A stretch of 64,000 nucleotides of DNA. Source: Chloroflexi bacterium HGW-Chloroflexi-6 (GTDB lineage: Bacteria > Chloroflexota > Anaerolineae > Anaerolineales > Villigracilaceae). The notes beneath the pieces were generated by a model. The model was given only the letters and a program-made list of their open reading frames with translations, was not told the DNA's origin and ran no database searches. The position numbers and the translations under genes were made by a program. Of the stretch, positions 7,817 to 16,321 are shown in pieces; the first letter of the stretch is position 1, and each line of letters opens with the position of its first letter. The stretch lies in NCBI GenBank assembly GCA_002840685.1, contig PHBU01000001.1, forward strand, positions 1-64,000, given 5' to 3'.

Positions 7817-9007
7817 ATGAAAATTTTGTATTGTTGGGAGTTGGGGGCCGGTTACGGTCACCTGTTTCGCATGTTGCCGATCACAAATGCTCTTGTTGCC
7901 CAAGGGCATTTTGTTCAAATTGCAGCCCCCGACCGGTCTCATGCCAGGGATGTCTTTGAGCCGCATGGGATTGCGGTCTGGCCTGCGCCAGCGCAACAGG
8001 CTCCGCCCAGAAAACTCGTCTATTCGCTCAATTATGCCCAGGTACTGCTGCGCGCCGGGTACTGGCATGCGGAAAGCCTGAAAGAAAGGCTGTTGGGCTG
8101 GATTCGGATCCTCGAAACCAGCGCCCCAGACCTGGTTCTGGCCGAACACGCTCCCACGGCCCTGCTGGCCGCCCAAATTTTAGGGCTGATTCGCGCCGCA
8201 ACCGGTACAGGCTTCAGCCTGCCGCCGAATCAAGCCCCGATGCCAACCATCCAACCCTGGTTTGAGATCAGCCCGCAAACGCTTCTGGATGCCGAAACCC
8301 GATTTTTGGAAAGCGTTAATCCCGTGCTGCAGTCGCTGGGCGGGAAATCGTTGGATCAGACAGCCGATATTTTCGCAGATGCGGAATCGTTTCTGTGCAC
8401 TCTGCCAGAATTGGATCACTATCAACCCCGCGATACCGCCGCCTATACCGGCCCCATTCTTTACAGCCCGGCATCCAACAGTCCGGCATGGCCAAAGACC
8501 CGGGCGCCGCGCATTTTTATGTATATGCTGGCCGCCAATCGTTTTTTTAAGCCCCTGCTCGAAGCGCTCAACTCGTTGGATGTGACAGTGCTGGCCTGCG
8601 CCACCGACCTGAGCGAGGCTGAATGCGCCGGGCTGAGCAATCAACACATTCACATCACCAACCTCCACGTTAATCTGGATGAAGTGTCCGAAAGCTGCCA
8701 ACTGGCCATCCTGCAGGGCGGATTCAACGCAGGGGCATTCCTGCTGCTGCGCGGCGTGCCCCTGCTCATCATTCCGCTGCACCTGGAACAGGCCATGTGG
8801 GGTGAGCGTCTTGCCAGTCAAGAACTGGGCGGCGTGATAAACTTGTTCCAACCTGCGCCTGATTTTCGCACAAAGATTCTCACCATCCTAAAATCACAAG
8901 AAACTGCTGAAAATGTCCGCAATTTTTCAGCGCGGTATGCCAACTTCGAAACCCAGCAAGCAGTTCAAACCATCTTAAATCGGTGTAATTTACTGAGAAC
9001 CCCCTGA
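7817..9007 (+). CDS. Glycosyltransferase, GT1/UGT-like
   Basis: The 396-residue protein begins KILYCWELGAGYGHLFRMLP, the N-terminal pattern of GT-B fold UDP-glycosyltransferases (GhG.GH). The donor-binding part near 300-340 reads LAILQGGFNAGAFLLLRGVP and then LIIPLHLEQAMWGERL, matching the usual H.G..s..eal..GvP...P...dq. The canonical HGG is QGG here. It sits between precursor B and the radical SAM pair, so a sugar on the peptide or on its phosphorylated Ser is plausible. The sugar and acceptor cannot be read from sequence. Confidence 0.8.
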   Translation: MKILYCWELGAGYGHLFRMLPITNALVAQGHFVQIAAPDRSHARDVFEPHGIAVWPAPAQQAPPRKLVYSLNYAQVLLRAGYWHAESLKERLLGWIRILETSAPDLVLAEHAPTALLAAQILGLIRAATGTGFSLPPNQAPMPTIQPWFEISPQTLLDAETRFLESVNPVLQSLGGKSLDQTADIFADAESFLCTLPELDHYQPRDTAAYTGPILYSPASNSPAWPKTRAPRIFMYMLAANRFFKPLLEALNSLDVTVLACATDLSEAECAGLSNQHIHITNLHVNLDEVSESCQLAILQGGFNAGAFLLLRGVPLLIIPLHLEQAMWGERLASQELGGVINLFQPAPDFRTKILTILKSQETAENVRNFSARYANFETQQAVQTILNRCNLLRTP

Positions 9008-9021
9008 ATTGGAGCTGCCTC

Positions 9022-9999
9022 ATGATCTATCCATCCGCCCTGCGTGTTGAAACCGGCCTTGTCTGTCAGTTGCGCTGCCCGCTCTGCCCCACCACCCGCA
9101 ACGAAAACCTGGAAGTGCTTGGACGGGGCATTATGAAGTTTGAGAACTTCAAGCGCCTGCTCGATCAAAATCCGCAGATAAAAACCATTGAGCTGGCCAA
9201 TTTTGGGGAAGTGCTGCTCAACAAAGACCTGCCCCAAATCTTACAGTATGCACATGACAAGGGTGTTACAACCACCATCGACGAGGGAACGAACATGAAC
9301 ACGGCCAGCGACGAGGTGCTTGAAGCGCTGGTCAAATATCAAACTCTGGTGGTGCGTTGCGCCATTGATGGCATCACCCAGAAGGCCTATGAACAATACT
9401 GGGTGGGTGGCAATTTGCGAAACGTCATCCAAAATATTCAAAAGCTGAACGAATTCAAAGAAAAATATGGTTCTGAAAAACCCCGGCTGATCTTCCAATT
9501 CGTCATTTTTGGACACAACGAACATCAGATCGAAGCGGCCATCCGACTCTCCAAGATATTGAAGATGGAATTGTTCTTCAAACTCAATTTCTACACCAAT
9601 GCCCTGAAAGTTGTCGACCGTGAGCGGGTTCGCCAGTACGTGGGCGCGGCCGACCGCGATGAGTACCTGGAAGAAAGCGGCAAACACTACAAGCGTCACC
9701 AATGCTATGAAATGTGGAATCGCCCCCAGATCAACTGGGATGGCAAACTGGTAGGATGCAGCCGCAACTTCTGGGGAACCTACGCTGAGAATGTTTTTGA
9801 AGGATCACTGGAAGATCACCTCAACAACGAAAGAATCGAATCTGCGCGCGAAACGCTGATGGGCCGCCAGCCCGCTCGGCCCGATATGCCCTGCCTGAAA
9901 TGTGGCGTTTATCAGAGCATGGTCCAAACCGGGCACTGGATCACCCCGGAAGAGATTCAAGAAAATGCGCTTACTTTACAAGAATGGCTGCCAGCGTGA
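9022..9999 (+). CDS. Radical SAM/SPASM peptide-modifying enzyme 1
   Basis: The 325-residue protein has the radical SAM motif CQLRCPLC (C-x3-C-x2-C) at about residues 14-21. A GEVLLNKDLPQIL segment follows at the SAM-binding position, and a C-terminal Cys set (HQCYEMW, LVGCSRN, PCLKCG) fits a SPASM-like auxiliary cluster. Such enzymes with a PqqD partner install carbon-carbon, thioether or similar crosslinks, or epimerise residues. GGAGCTGCCTC lies before the ATG. The stop overlaps the next gene's GTG by four bases (GTGA), showing translational coupling. It is about half identical to enzyme 2. The exact reaction is unknown. Confidence 0.85.
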   Translation: MIYPSALRVETGLVCQLRCPLCPTTRNENLEVLGRGIMKFENFKRLLDQNPQIKTIELANFGEVLLNKDLPQILQYAHDKGVTTTIDEGTNMNTASDEVLEALVKYQTLVVRCAIDGITQKAYEQYWVGGNLRNVIQNIQKLNEFKEKYGSEKPRLIFQFVIFGHNEHQIEAAIRLSKILKMELFFKLNFYTNALKVVDRERVRQYVGAADRDEYLEESGKHYKRHQCYEMWNRPQINWDGKLVGCSRNFWGTYAENVFEGSLEDHLNNERIESARETLMGRQPARPDMPCLKCGVYQSMVQTGHWITPEEIQENALTLQEWLPA

Positions 10000-10970
10000 A
10001 CGCAACCTTTGTTTCGCCGACCAGCATTCGTGTCGATGCCAGCGCCGCCTGCCAGCTTTCGTGCCCGCTTTGCCCGATCGGGCAAAATAATCACAACATC
10101 CCGACCGTCGGCAGCGGGATGTTGAAGTTTGAAAACTTCAAAAAACTGATCGATCGTTACCCGCAGATCCGGCAGGTGGAACTTGCCAACTCGGGCGAGG
10201 CCCTGCTTAACAAAGAACTGCCGCAGATCCTGCGATACGCTTACGAGCATGGCGTAGAAACCATTCTCGATAAAGGCGTCAACCTGAACCATGCCAGCGA
10301 TGAAACGCTTGAAGCCCTGGTTAAATACCAGACCCTTCGGGTGCGCTGCGCGATCGATGGCACCACCAAAGAAACCTATGCCAAATATCGCATCGGGGGA
10401 GATTTACAGCAAGTGCTTGAAAATGTAAAAAAGATCAACGCGTTCAAGCGTCAGTACCAATCCACCAAGCCCGCATTGATCTGGCAATTTGTGGTCTTTA
10501 ACCACAACGAACACCAGGTGGAACAGGTTTTTGTCATGGCAAAGATGCTACGCATGAAAGTTCATATCCGCTTGAACGTTAATCCTGACGTGATGCCTGT
10601 CTCAGACCCGGAAAAACTGCGTAAATACACCAATTACACCAGCCGCCATGACTACGCTGAGCGAGAAGGCCGCGACTATTGTTGGAATCAGTGCTATCAC
10701 CTGTTCACTGACCCGCAGATCAACTGGGACGGGCGCTTGCTTGGATGCGGGCGTAACTATTGGGGATCATTTGCCGATAATGTTTTCGAAGAAGATCTGA
10801 TGGAAGCTATAAACAACGAAAAAATGCAATACGCCCGCCAGATGATCATGGGACAGCAGCCTGCTCGCGAAGATATCCCCTGCTCCCAGTGCCAGAGCTA
10901 CCTGACGATGCAAAAATCCGGCAACTGGATCCGGCTCGAAGAAGTAAGCCTGGCAGAAGAGCCAATGTGA
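9996..10970 (+). CDS. Radical SAM/SPASM peptide-modifying enzyme 2
   Basis: The GTG at 9996 was chosen because it overlaps the upstream stop as GTGA and gives 324 residues, the size of its paralogue; an ATG at 9984 is also possible. CQLSCPLC is the [4Fe-4S] motif. KFENFKKL, ELANSGEALLNKELPQIL and ALVKYQT match enzyme 1 closely. The C-terminal Cys residues (NQCYHLF, LLGCGRN, PCSQCQ) fit a SPASM cluster. Twin enzymes may act on different positions or on the two precursors. The end again overlaps the next gene as GTGA. Confidence 0.85.
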   Translation: MNATFVSPTSIRVDASAACQLSCPLCPIGQNNHNIPTVGSGMLKFENFKKLIDRYPQIRQVELANSGEALLNKELPQILRYAYEHGVETILDKGVNLNHASDETLEALVKYQTLRVRCAIDGTTKETYAKYRIGGDLQQVLENVKKINAFKRQYQSTKPALIWQFVVFNHNEHQVEQVFVMAKMLRMKVHIRLNVNPDVMPVSDPEKLRKYTNYTSRHDYAEREGRDYCWNQCYHLFTDPQINWDGRLLGCGRNYWGSFADNVFEEDLMEAINNEKMQYARQMIMGQQPAREDIPCSQCQSYLTMQKSGNWIRLEEVSLAEEPM

Positions 10971-12901
10971 GTGGGATTTTTGGCCTGTTTCAACGGGACG
11001 GCCGCCCAGTGGAACCCGCCCATCTGCAGGCCATGCTGGAAGGCATGCGCTCCTGGGGTCCGCACGGGGCAAGCATCTGGCAGTCTGATGTAGTCGGGTT
11101 AGGGCAGCTTTTACTGCATAACACCCCCGAATCACAATTTGAGAAATTGCCCTTTGTAGAAGAAAATGGAGGGCTGGCAATAACATCCACATCCCGGCTC
11201 GACAACCGGGGTGAATTATGCAATCGATTGAATATCCCCCCCGAACAGCGTGCGATCCTGCCCGATAGTGCCCTGCTCCTTGAATCCTACAAAAAATGGG
11301 GGCAAGACTGCCCAAAGTACCTGATTGGGGACTGGTGCTTTGCGGTCTGGGATAAAAACAAAGGCCGTCTTTTCATCGCCCGCGATACCAACGGTATCAG
11401 CGGCCTGTATTACCATGCCGCGCCTCATTTTTTTTGCTTTGCATCCAGCCTGGCCGGACTGTTGGCGCTGCCACAGGTTCCGCGGCAGCTCGATGAAAAC
11501 CTGCTGGCGCGCAGCCTGGCTTCTTTGCCAAACAATTCTGAACACGAAGTGCATACGCTGTATCAAGGCATTCGGCATCTTGGCGCCGCCCATGCCCTGA
11601 CAGTTACCGCAACAAACGTGGAATTGAACGAATACTGGCGCATTCAAGACTCTCCTGTCATTCATTTCAAGTCCGATGCGGAATATCTCGAAGCCTTCCA
11701 TGAAATCTTCCAAAAAGCGGTCGAGGCCCGCATGCGCTCTTCCAAAGGCGCGGCACTGGCCCTCAGCAGCGGCCTTGATTCCATCGCAGTCGCCGCTTTT
11801 GCCGCCCGAAAACGGGAGATCACTGCCTACACGGCCATTCCAGCCCACGCCAAACCCCCAAAAAACAACCTGGGACGTTACCACAATGAGTGGGATCTTG
11901 CCCATCAAGCAGCCAGTGCGATCGGCAATATCCACCACATCCCGCTTAATAGTGAGCATGTATCTCCCGTTCAAAGCATGCAAACTATGCTGTTGCTCTA
12001 TCGCCAGCCCATGAACAATGCCGGCAATCTGTACTGGCTGATGGATATGCTGGAACAAACCCGGCAGGCCGGCCTGGGCACCCTTCTCACCGGCCAACGC
12101 GGCAACGCCAGCATTTCCTGGACGGGAAACCAGAAATTCGATATCTGGCCCTTTATTTTATCGGGCGATTGGAGAAACGGCTGGGGCGAAATGCAAAAAT
12201 GGCACAAGGCGCAAAACAGTTCGTGGGCAAACACCCTTAAAATCGCCCTGCTGCGATCTCTCGTTAAATCAACTCAATCCCGGCTGTTTCTTTCTCTTCC
12301 CGGTCAAACGCCCTGGAAAAATTACGCCAGCATCAATCCCAACTTTGCGCGCGAACACAACCTGTGGCAGCAAATGCAGGCCGAACAATTCCACCCATCG
12401 CTGGCCGGGAACCTGCCTCTCGAAGAACGTCACCTGGGCGTCTATCAGGTGGGGCGCAGAACCGGCGGATCTCTCTGGGCAGAACTGGCGGCGGCGCATC
12501 AGATCGAAGTCAGCGACCCGACCGCCGACCAGCGCGTTCTGGAGTTTTGTTTTGGCATCCCCAACGAACAGTACACGCGCAATGGGCAGGACCGGCTGCT
12601 CATCCGGCGGACTCTTGCAGGGCGATGCCCCCCAGAGATCGTGTGGAACAAAAGGCGCGGGCTCCAGGCCGCCGACATTGGCCTGCGCCTGGTGGAGGAT
12701 GCCGTCCGCATGGATGATCTGCTCGCCGCGCTCACGGCATCGCCACAAGCCGTCCGCATCCTTGACCTGCCGAAAATGAAAAGGCGCTGGGCAAGCTTAA
12801 AAACCGCCCCCCTTCAGAATACATCCTACAAACATAGTGCTGAATTGCTAAAAATGGGCATGGTCGGGTTATTCTTGATGCAATTCGACTCCAAAACATA
12901 G
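10967..12901 (+). CDS. Asparagine-synthetase-like protein (lasso-cyclase-like)
   Basis: The start is GTG 10967, in a GTGA overlap with the radical SAM gene; the 644-residue product begins MSGIFGLFQRDG. In true AsnB residue 2 is the Cys that hydrolyses Gln. Here it is Ser, so ammonia transfer is not expected, as in lasso cyclases. The synthetase domain has the PP-loop ALALSSGLDS at about 264-273 and later YHNEWDLAHQ. This chemistry adenylates a carboxylate, fitting macrolactam or amide formation on the precursors. No transglutaminase-like leader peptidase (B2) is found beside it, which is unusual for a lasso cluster. Confidence 0.85.
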   Translation: MSGIFGLFQRDGRPVEPAHLQAMLEGMRSWGPHGASIWQSDVVGLGQLLLHNTPESQFEKLPFVEENGGLAITSTSRLDNRGELCNRLNIPPEQRAILPDSALLLESYKKWGQDCPKYLIGDWCFAVWDKNKGRLFIARDTNGISGLYYHAAPHFFCFASSLAGLLALPQVPRQLDENLLARSLASLPNNSEHEVHTLYQGIRHLGAAHALTVTATNVELNEYWRIQDSPVIHFKSDAEYLEAFHEIFQKAVEARMRSSKGAALALSSGLDSIAVAAFAARKREITAYTAIPAHAKPPKNNLGRYHNEWDLAHQAASAIGNIHHIPLNSEHVSPVQSMQTMLLLYRQPMNNAGNLYWLMDMLEQTRQAGLGTLLTGQRGNASISWTGNQKFDIWPFILSGDWRNGWGEMQKWHKAQNSSWANTLKIALLRSLVKSTQSRLFLSLPGQTPWKNYASINPNFAREHNLWQQMQAEQFHPSLAGNLPLEERHLGVYQVGRRTGGSLWAELAAAHQIEVSDPTADQRVLEFCFGIPNEQYTRNGQDRLLIRRTLAGRCPPEIVWNKRRGLQAADIGLRLVEDAVRMDDLLAALTASPQAVRILDLPKMKRRWASLKTAPLQNTSYKHSAELLKMGMVGLFLMQFDSKT

Positions 12902-13072
12902 CTCAAAACAATTTATAACCAATGGGCTGTCTAAACATAGGTTCATTTAAATCAATTTTTAGGATGAATGTCACTTTTCTGTGGTGTAAAGTTTCACCAT
13001 TCTGCCCAACGGCTTTGACGGAACACCGGCTTTCCTGTACACTACATTATCTTCTTTTCAGGAAAGCAGACA

Positions 13073-13291
13073 TTGAAAATCATCGTTGTCATATTGCTTG
13101 TTCTTTTGATATTCCCGGTTGGGCTTACGATCTGGCAAGTGTTTTGGCCGGATGCCACCAGTGAAATGATCAACCTTGTGGTCGGGTTGCCGATACTCAT
13201 ATTAAATATCTGGGCCTGGCAGGCGCCAGAATTACTGCGCGAGTTGATCTTCGGCAAGAAAAAGATCCAGAATGATGACTGGTCGGTCTGA
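13073..13291 (+). CDS. Small two-helix membrane protein
   Basis: The reading frame starts with TTG at 13073, preceded by AGGAAAG at 13060-13066. The 72-residue product has two hydrophobic helices (about 2-23 and 32-50) and a charged tail FGKKKIQNDDW. It is not recognised. It lies about 170 bases after the RiPP operon and could be unrelated to it. The 12902-13072 gap shows no other feature. Confidence 0.5.
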   Translation: MKIIVVILLVLLIFPVGLTIWQVFWPDATSEMINLVVGLPILILNIWAWQAPELLRELIFGKKKIQNDDWSV

Positions 13292-13391
13292 GAAAGCCAA
13301 AGCAGCGCGCTGAACACCCAAAAGTCAGAGTTTTATAATAGCAAATATGCAAAGCAGGCTCAAACGGGGGCAGGGCTGGTAGAATCGCGCT

Positions 13392-14399
13392 ATGAATTTT
13401 AAACTCCATACAAATTTTGATATTCCCGCCGAAGCGTGGAACGCATTGCTGGCCCAGGGCGTAACTCACGCCCCTTTTTTGCGCCACGAGTACCTGAGCA
13501 CCTGGTGGCAAACGCGCGGCGGCGGCGAATGGCCGCAAGATGCCCGGCTTTGCCTGGTCAGCGCCGAGCAGGACGGCCAGCTGGTCGGCATTGCGCCGCT
13601 CTTTTTCGCGCGCGAGACGCTCTGGCTGCTGGGCAGCATCGAGATTTCGGATTATCTGGACCTGATCGTCCGGCCGGGGGATTTGGGACTCTTTTTGAGC
13701 GGATTGCTGGACTGGTTAAATTCGCCGCAAGCCGCCCTGCCCTTCGTCTGGTCCGCGCTCGAGTGGGTCAACATCCCCGAGGCCTCGCCCTCGCTCACGG
13801 CCCTCAAAGCGGAATCCGCCAAACGCCGCTGGGGCTACGCTGAAACGGTCTACGCCCCCTCACCCTCCATCCCGCTGCCGGGTGATTTCGAAACCTACCT
13901 GGCCGGGATCGACAAAAAGCAGCGCCACGAGATCCGCCGTAAAATGCGCCGCGCCGAGGAAAGCGGAAGAAACATCCGCTGGTACATCGTCGAGGATGAA
14001 GCGGCCCTCGACAGCGAAATGGACGGCTTCCTGCAGCTGATGGCGCAGGACCCCGAAAAAGCGGCCTTCCTGACCGACATCATGCGCTCGCAGATGAAAT
14101 CCAGCATCCACGCCGCCTTCCGCGCCGGCTGGCTGCAACTGACCTTCATGGAGGTCGACGGCGAAAAGGCCTGCGGCTACCTGAATTTCGATTACGACAA
14201 CAAGATCTGGGTCTACAACTCTGGCCTGGACCGCAAATTCATGGAGCTGAGCCCCGGCTGGGTGCTGCTCGGCTACCTGCTGCAGTGGGCCAACGACAAT
14301 AAACGCGCCGAGTTCGATTTCATGCGCGGCAACGAAGATTACAAATACAAATTCGGCGGCCTCGACCGGCATGTGATGCGTGTCAAAATTACGAAATAA
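13392..14399 (+). CDS. GNAT-like acyltransferase (CelD/FemAB type)
   Basis: The 335-residue protein reads like Acetyltransf_6 (BcsL/CelD) proteins. The N-terminal half has PFLRHEYLSTWWQTRGGG and LVGIAPLFFA. The C-terminal half has IDKKQRHEIRRKMRRAEE, CGYLNFDYDNKIWVYNSGLD and FDFMRGNEDYKYKFGG, which are typical of this family. Members transfer acyl groups, often in envelope or polysaccharide synthesis. It stands alone on the + strand, and a hairpin repeat follows its stop. The substrate is unknown. Confidence 0.75.
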   Translation: MNFKLHTNFDIPAEAWNALLAQGVTHAPFLRHEYLSTWWQTRGGGEWPQDARLCLVSAEQDGQLVGIAPLFFARETLWLLGSIEISDYLDLIVRPGDLGLFLSGLLDWLNSPQAALPFVWSALEWVNIPEASPSLTALKAESAKRRWGYAETVYAPSPSIPLPGDFETYLAGIDKKQRHEIRRKMRRAEESGRNIRWYIVEDEAALDSEMDGFLQLMAQDPEKAAFLTDIMRSQMKSSIHAAFRAGWLQLTFMEVDGEKACGYLNFDYDNKIWVYNSGLDRKFMELSPGWVLLGYLLQWANDNKRAEFDFMRGNEDYKYKFGGLDRHVMRVKITK

Positions 14400-14403
14400 C
14401 CCG

Positions 14404-14430
14404 TAGGGGCGCAGCAATGCTGCGCCCCTA
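14404..14430. repeat. Hairpin repeat (TAGGGGCGCA family), also terminator-like
   Basis: Arms TAGGGGCGCAGCA and TGCTGCGCCCCTA meet almost without loop and a T-run follows (14434-14440). A related hairpin sits at 42200-42223. It may end transcription of the acyltransferase gene. Confidence 0.7.
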
Positions 14431-14487
14431 TGAATTTTTTAATGTTTTTGTTGTATGATAAAAGCATCCCAAACGGAGGAAGAAACC

Positions 14488-15363
14488 ATGCGAGATTTGA
14501 CCCCTGAACTTGTCGAATTCATCCGCCGCACCTCCACCGACCTGCCCAAGGATGTGGAGGAACGTCTGAAGGCCGCGGTGGAGAAGGAAGCCCCCGGTTC
14601 GGCGGCGCGCGGCGCGCTGGAAACCATCCTGAAGAACATCGAGCTTTCGCGGGCAAAATCGACCCCGATCTGCCAGGATACCGGCACGCCCATTTTTTAC
14701 GTGCACTACCCCGAAGGCTGGAGCACCCGCAAACTGCGTGAGATGATCCGCAATGCGATGGTCGAGGCCACCAAAAAGTCTTTTATGCGCCCGAATGCCG
14801 TCGATGCGATTTACGATCAAAATAGCGGCAACAACCTGGGCGGCGAGGATTTTCCAACCATCCATTTTGAAGAAGTCGATGCCGACCAGCCCCTGACCTT
14901 CGAGTTGATGCTCAAGGGCGGCGGCTGTGAGAATGTCGGGCGGCAGTATTCGCTGCCTGCCAACGATCTCGGCGCAGGCCGCGACCTGGCCGGCGTGCGC
15001 AAGGTCGCGCTGGACGCGGTCCAAAAGGCCCAGGGCCAGGGCTGCGCGCCCGGCATTTTGGGGATCGCCATCGGCGGCGACCGCGGCTCATCCTATATCA
15101 AATCGAAAGAAGTGCTGTTCGGCAAGATCGGCGAACGCAACGCCGACCCGGAACTGGCCGCGCTCGAAGAGCGCCTGACCGACGAATCGAACACGCTGGG
15201 CATCGGCCCGATGGGCTTTGGCGGTCAGACAACGGTCATCGATACCAAGATCACCGGCATGCACCGCCTGCCCGCCAGCTACTTCGTCTCGGTCTCGTAC
15301 ATGTGCTGGGCCTACCGCCGCCGCAAGATGACGGTCATGGGCAATGAAGTTATTTACGATTAA
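14488..15363 (+). CDS. Class I fumarate hydratase, alpha subunit
   Basis: ATG 14488 follows ACGGAGGAAG. The 291-residue protein is the N-terminal (iron-sulfur) half of two-subunit class I fumarase. The three cluster Cys are in PICQDTGTP, GGGCENVG and GQGCAPGILG. The pair hydrates fumarate to L-malate in the TCA cycle using an oxygen-sensitive [4Fe-4S] cluster. A tartrate dehydratase (TtdA) cannot be excluded by sequence alone, but the sdh genes in this window favour fumarase. The beta subunit follows after a 222-base gap holding an inverted-repeat element. Confidence 0.9.
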   Translation: MRDLTPELVEFIRRTSTDLPKDVEERLKAAVEKEAPGSAARGALETILKNIELSRAKSTPICQDTGTPIFYVHYPEGWSTRKLREMIRNAMVEATKKSFMRPNAVDAIYDQNSGNNLGGEDFPTIHFEEVDADQPLTFELMLKGGGCENVGRQYSLPANDLGAGRDLAGVRKVALDAVQKAQGQGCAPGILGIAIGGDRGSSYIKSKEVLFGKIGERNADPELAALEERLTDESNTLGIGPMGFGGQTTVIDTKITGMHRLPASYFVSVSYMCWAYRRRKMTVMGNEVIYD

Positions 15364-15365
15364 CC

Positions 15366-15569
15366 ATGTCTTTGCGAGGGTCGAGTAGCCGGTGATGTTC
15401 CAGCGTATCGAGACCCGACCCTGGCACCGCCCGCCAGGGCAGGTGAGCAATCTCCGATTAAGCGGTGAAGTCTCGGCATTTGAGTTTCCTGCTTAACGGG
15501 AGATTGCCACGTCAGGTCTCGATACGGCGAAAGAGCATCGCCTACTCGACCTTCCTCGCAATGACATTT
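15366..15569. repeat. 204-bp inverted-repeat element between the fumarase genes
   Basis: The ends are ATGTCTTTGCGAGG and CCTCGCAATGACAT, complementary with one mismatch. Inside are further matched arms: GTCGAGTAG/CTACTCGAC, CGTATCGAGAC/GTCTCGATACG, GCAATCTCC/GGAGATTGC and TTAAGC/GCTTAA. The whole folds into one long stem. This nested layout is that of MITE- or REP-type mobile repeats, and it carries no gene. Confidence 0.85.
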
Positions 15570-15585
15570 TGAAGGAGAAAAAACC

Positions 15586-16212
15586 ATGCGCACAATCAAT
15601 TTACCCGCCAGCGATGAAGTCATCCGCGAACTGCGTGTCGGAGAGCCGGTTCTGCTGACCGGCGTGATGGTTACCGGACGCGACGCGGCCCACAAATGGC
15701 TGATCGATACCTTCATCAAGAAAACCAAAGCACCCAAAGGCGATGACTTGCAGGTTTACGAAGAACTTAAACGCCTGCTGAACGGTTCGGTCATCTACCA
15801 CTGCGGACCGGTGGTGAGCGGATTGGATACGAAAGAATACAAATTTGTCGCCGCCGGGCCGACCACCTCCATCCGCGAGGAACCCTACCAGGCAGATGTG
15901 ATGAAGCATTTCAACGTCAAAGGTGTGATCGGCAAGGGCGGCATGGGCGCCAAAACGCTCAAAGGCTGCCAGGAAACGCCGGGCGTGTACTTCCACGCCA
16001 TCGGCGGGGCGGCTTCGTTCATCGCCCAATCGGTCAAAAAGGTGCTGGGGGTCTACAAGCTGGAATTCGGCACGCCCGAAGCCTTCTGGGTGATCGAAGT
16101 CGAGAACTTCCCGGCGGTCGTGACGATGGACTCACACGGCGGCAGCCAACACGCGGTCATCGATGACTCGTCCAAAAAAGTGCTGGACGAACTGCTGGCC
16201 AAACCGTATTGA
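15586..16212 (+). CDS. Class I fumarate hydratase, beta subunit
   Basis: The 208-residue protein is the C-terminal domain of class I fumarase/tartrate dehydratase. SVIYHCGPVV, AAGPTTSIRE, VIGKGGMG and EVENFPAVVTMDSHG are family landmarks. It completes the active site with the alpha subunit. ATG 15586 follows AAGGAGAAAAAACC. An intrinsic terminator closes the unit 30 bases after the stop. Confidence 0.9.
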   Translation: MRTINLPASDEVIRELRVGEPVLLTGVMVTGRDAAHKWLIDTFIKKTKAPKGDDLQVYEELKRLLNGSVIYHCGPVVSGLDTKEYKFVAAGPTTSIREEPYQADVMKHFNVKGVIGKGGMGAKTLKGCQETPGVYFHAIGGAASFIAQSVKKVLGVYKLEFGTPEAFWVIEVENFPAVVTMDSHGGSQHAVIDDSSKKVLDELLAKPY

Positions 16213-16242
16213 GTTTTCTCCGGAAGAAAACTTTATAAAATC

Positions 16243-16279
16243 AGGACGCCAAGATTTTTCCTTGGCGTCCTAATTTTTT
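16243..16279 (+). terminator. Intrinsic terminator after the fumarase beta gene
   Basis: Arms AGGACGCCAAG and CTTGGCGTCCT with a 7-base loop are followed by TAATTTTTTG. This is a strong Rho-independent terminator that can also serve the convergent gene on the other strand. Confidence 0.88.
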
Positions 16280-16321
16280 GACCAAATTTATTGGGATTTA
16301 ATCCCTACAATTACCCGGTAC

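Noticed and set aside
10967-12901. True asparagine synthetase B
   Set aside because: Cys2 of the glutaminase site is Ser and the gene is embedded in a RiPP operon.
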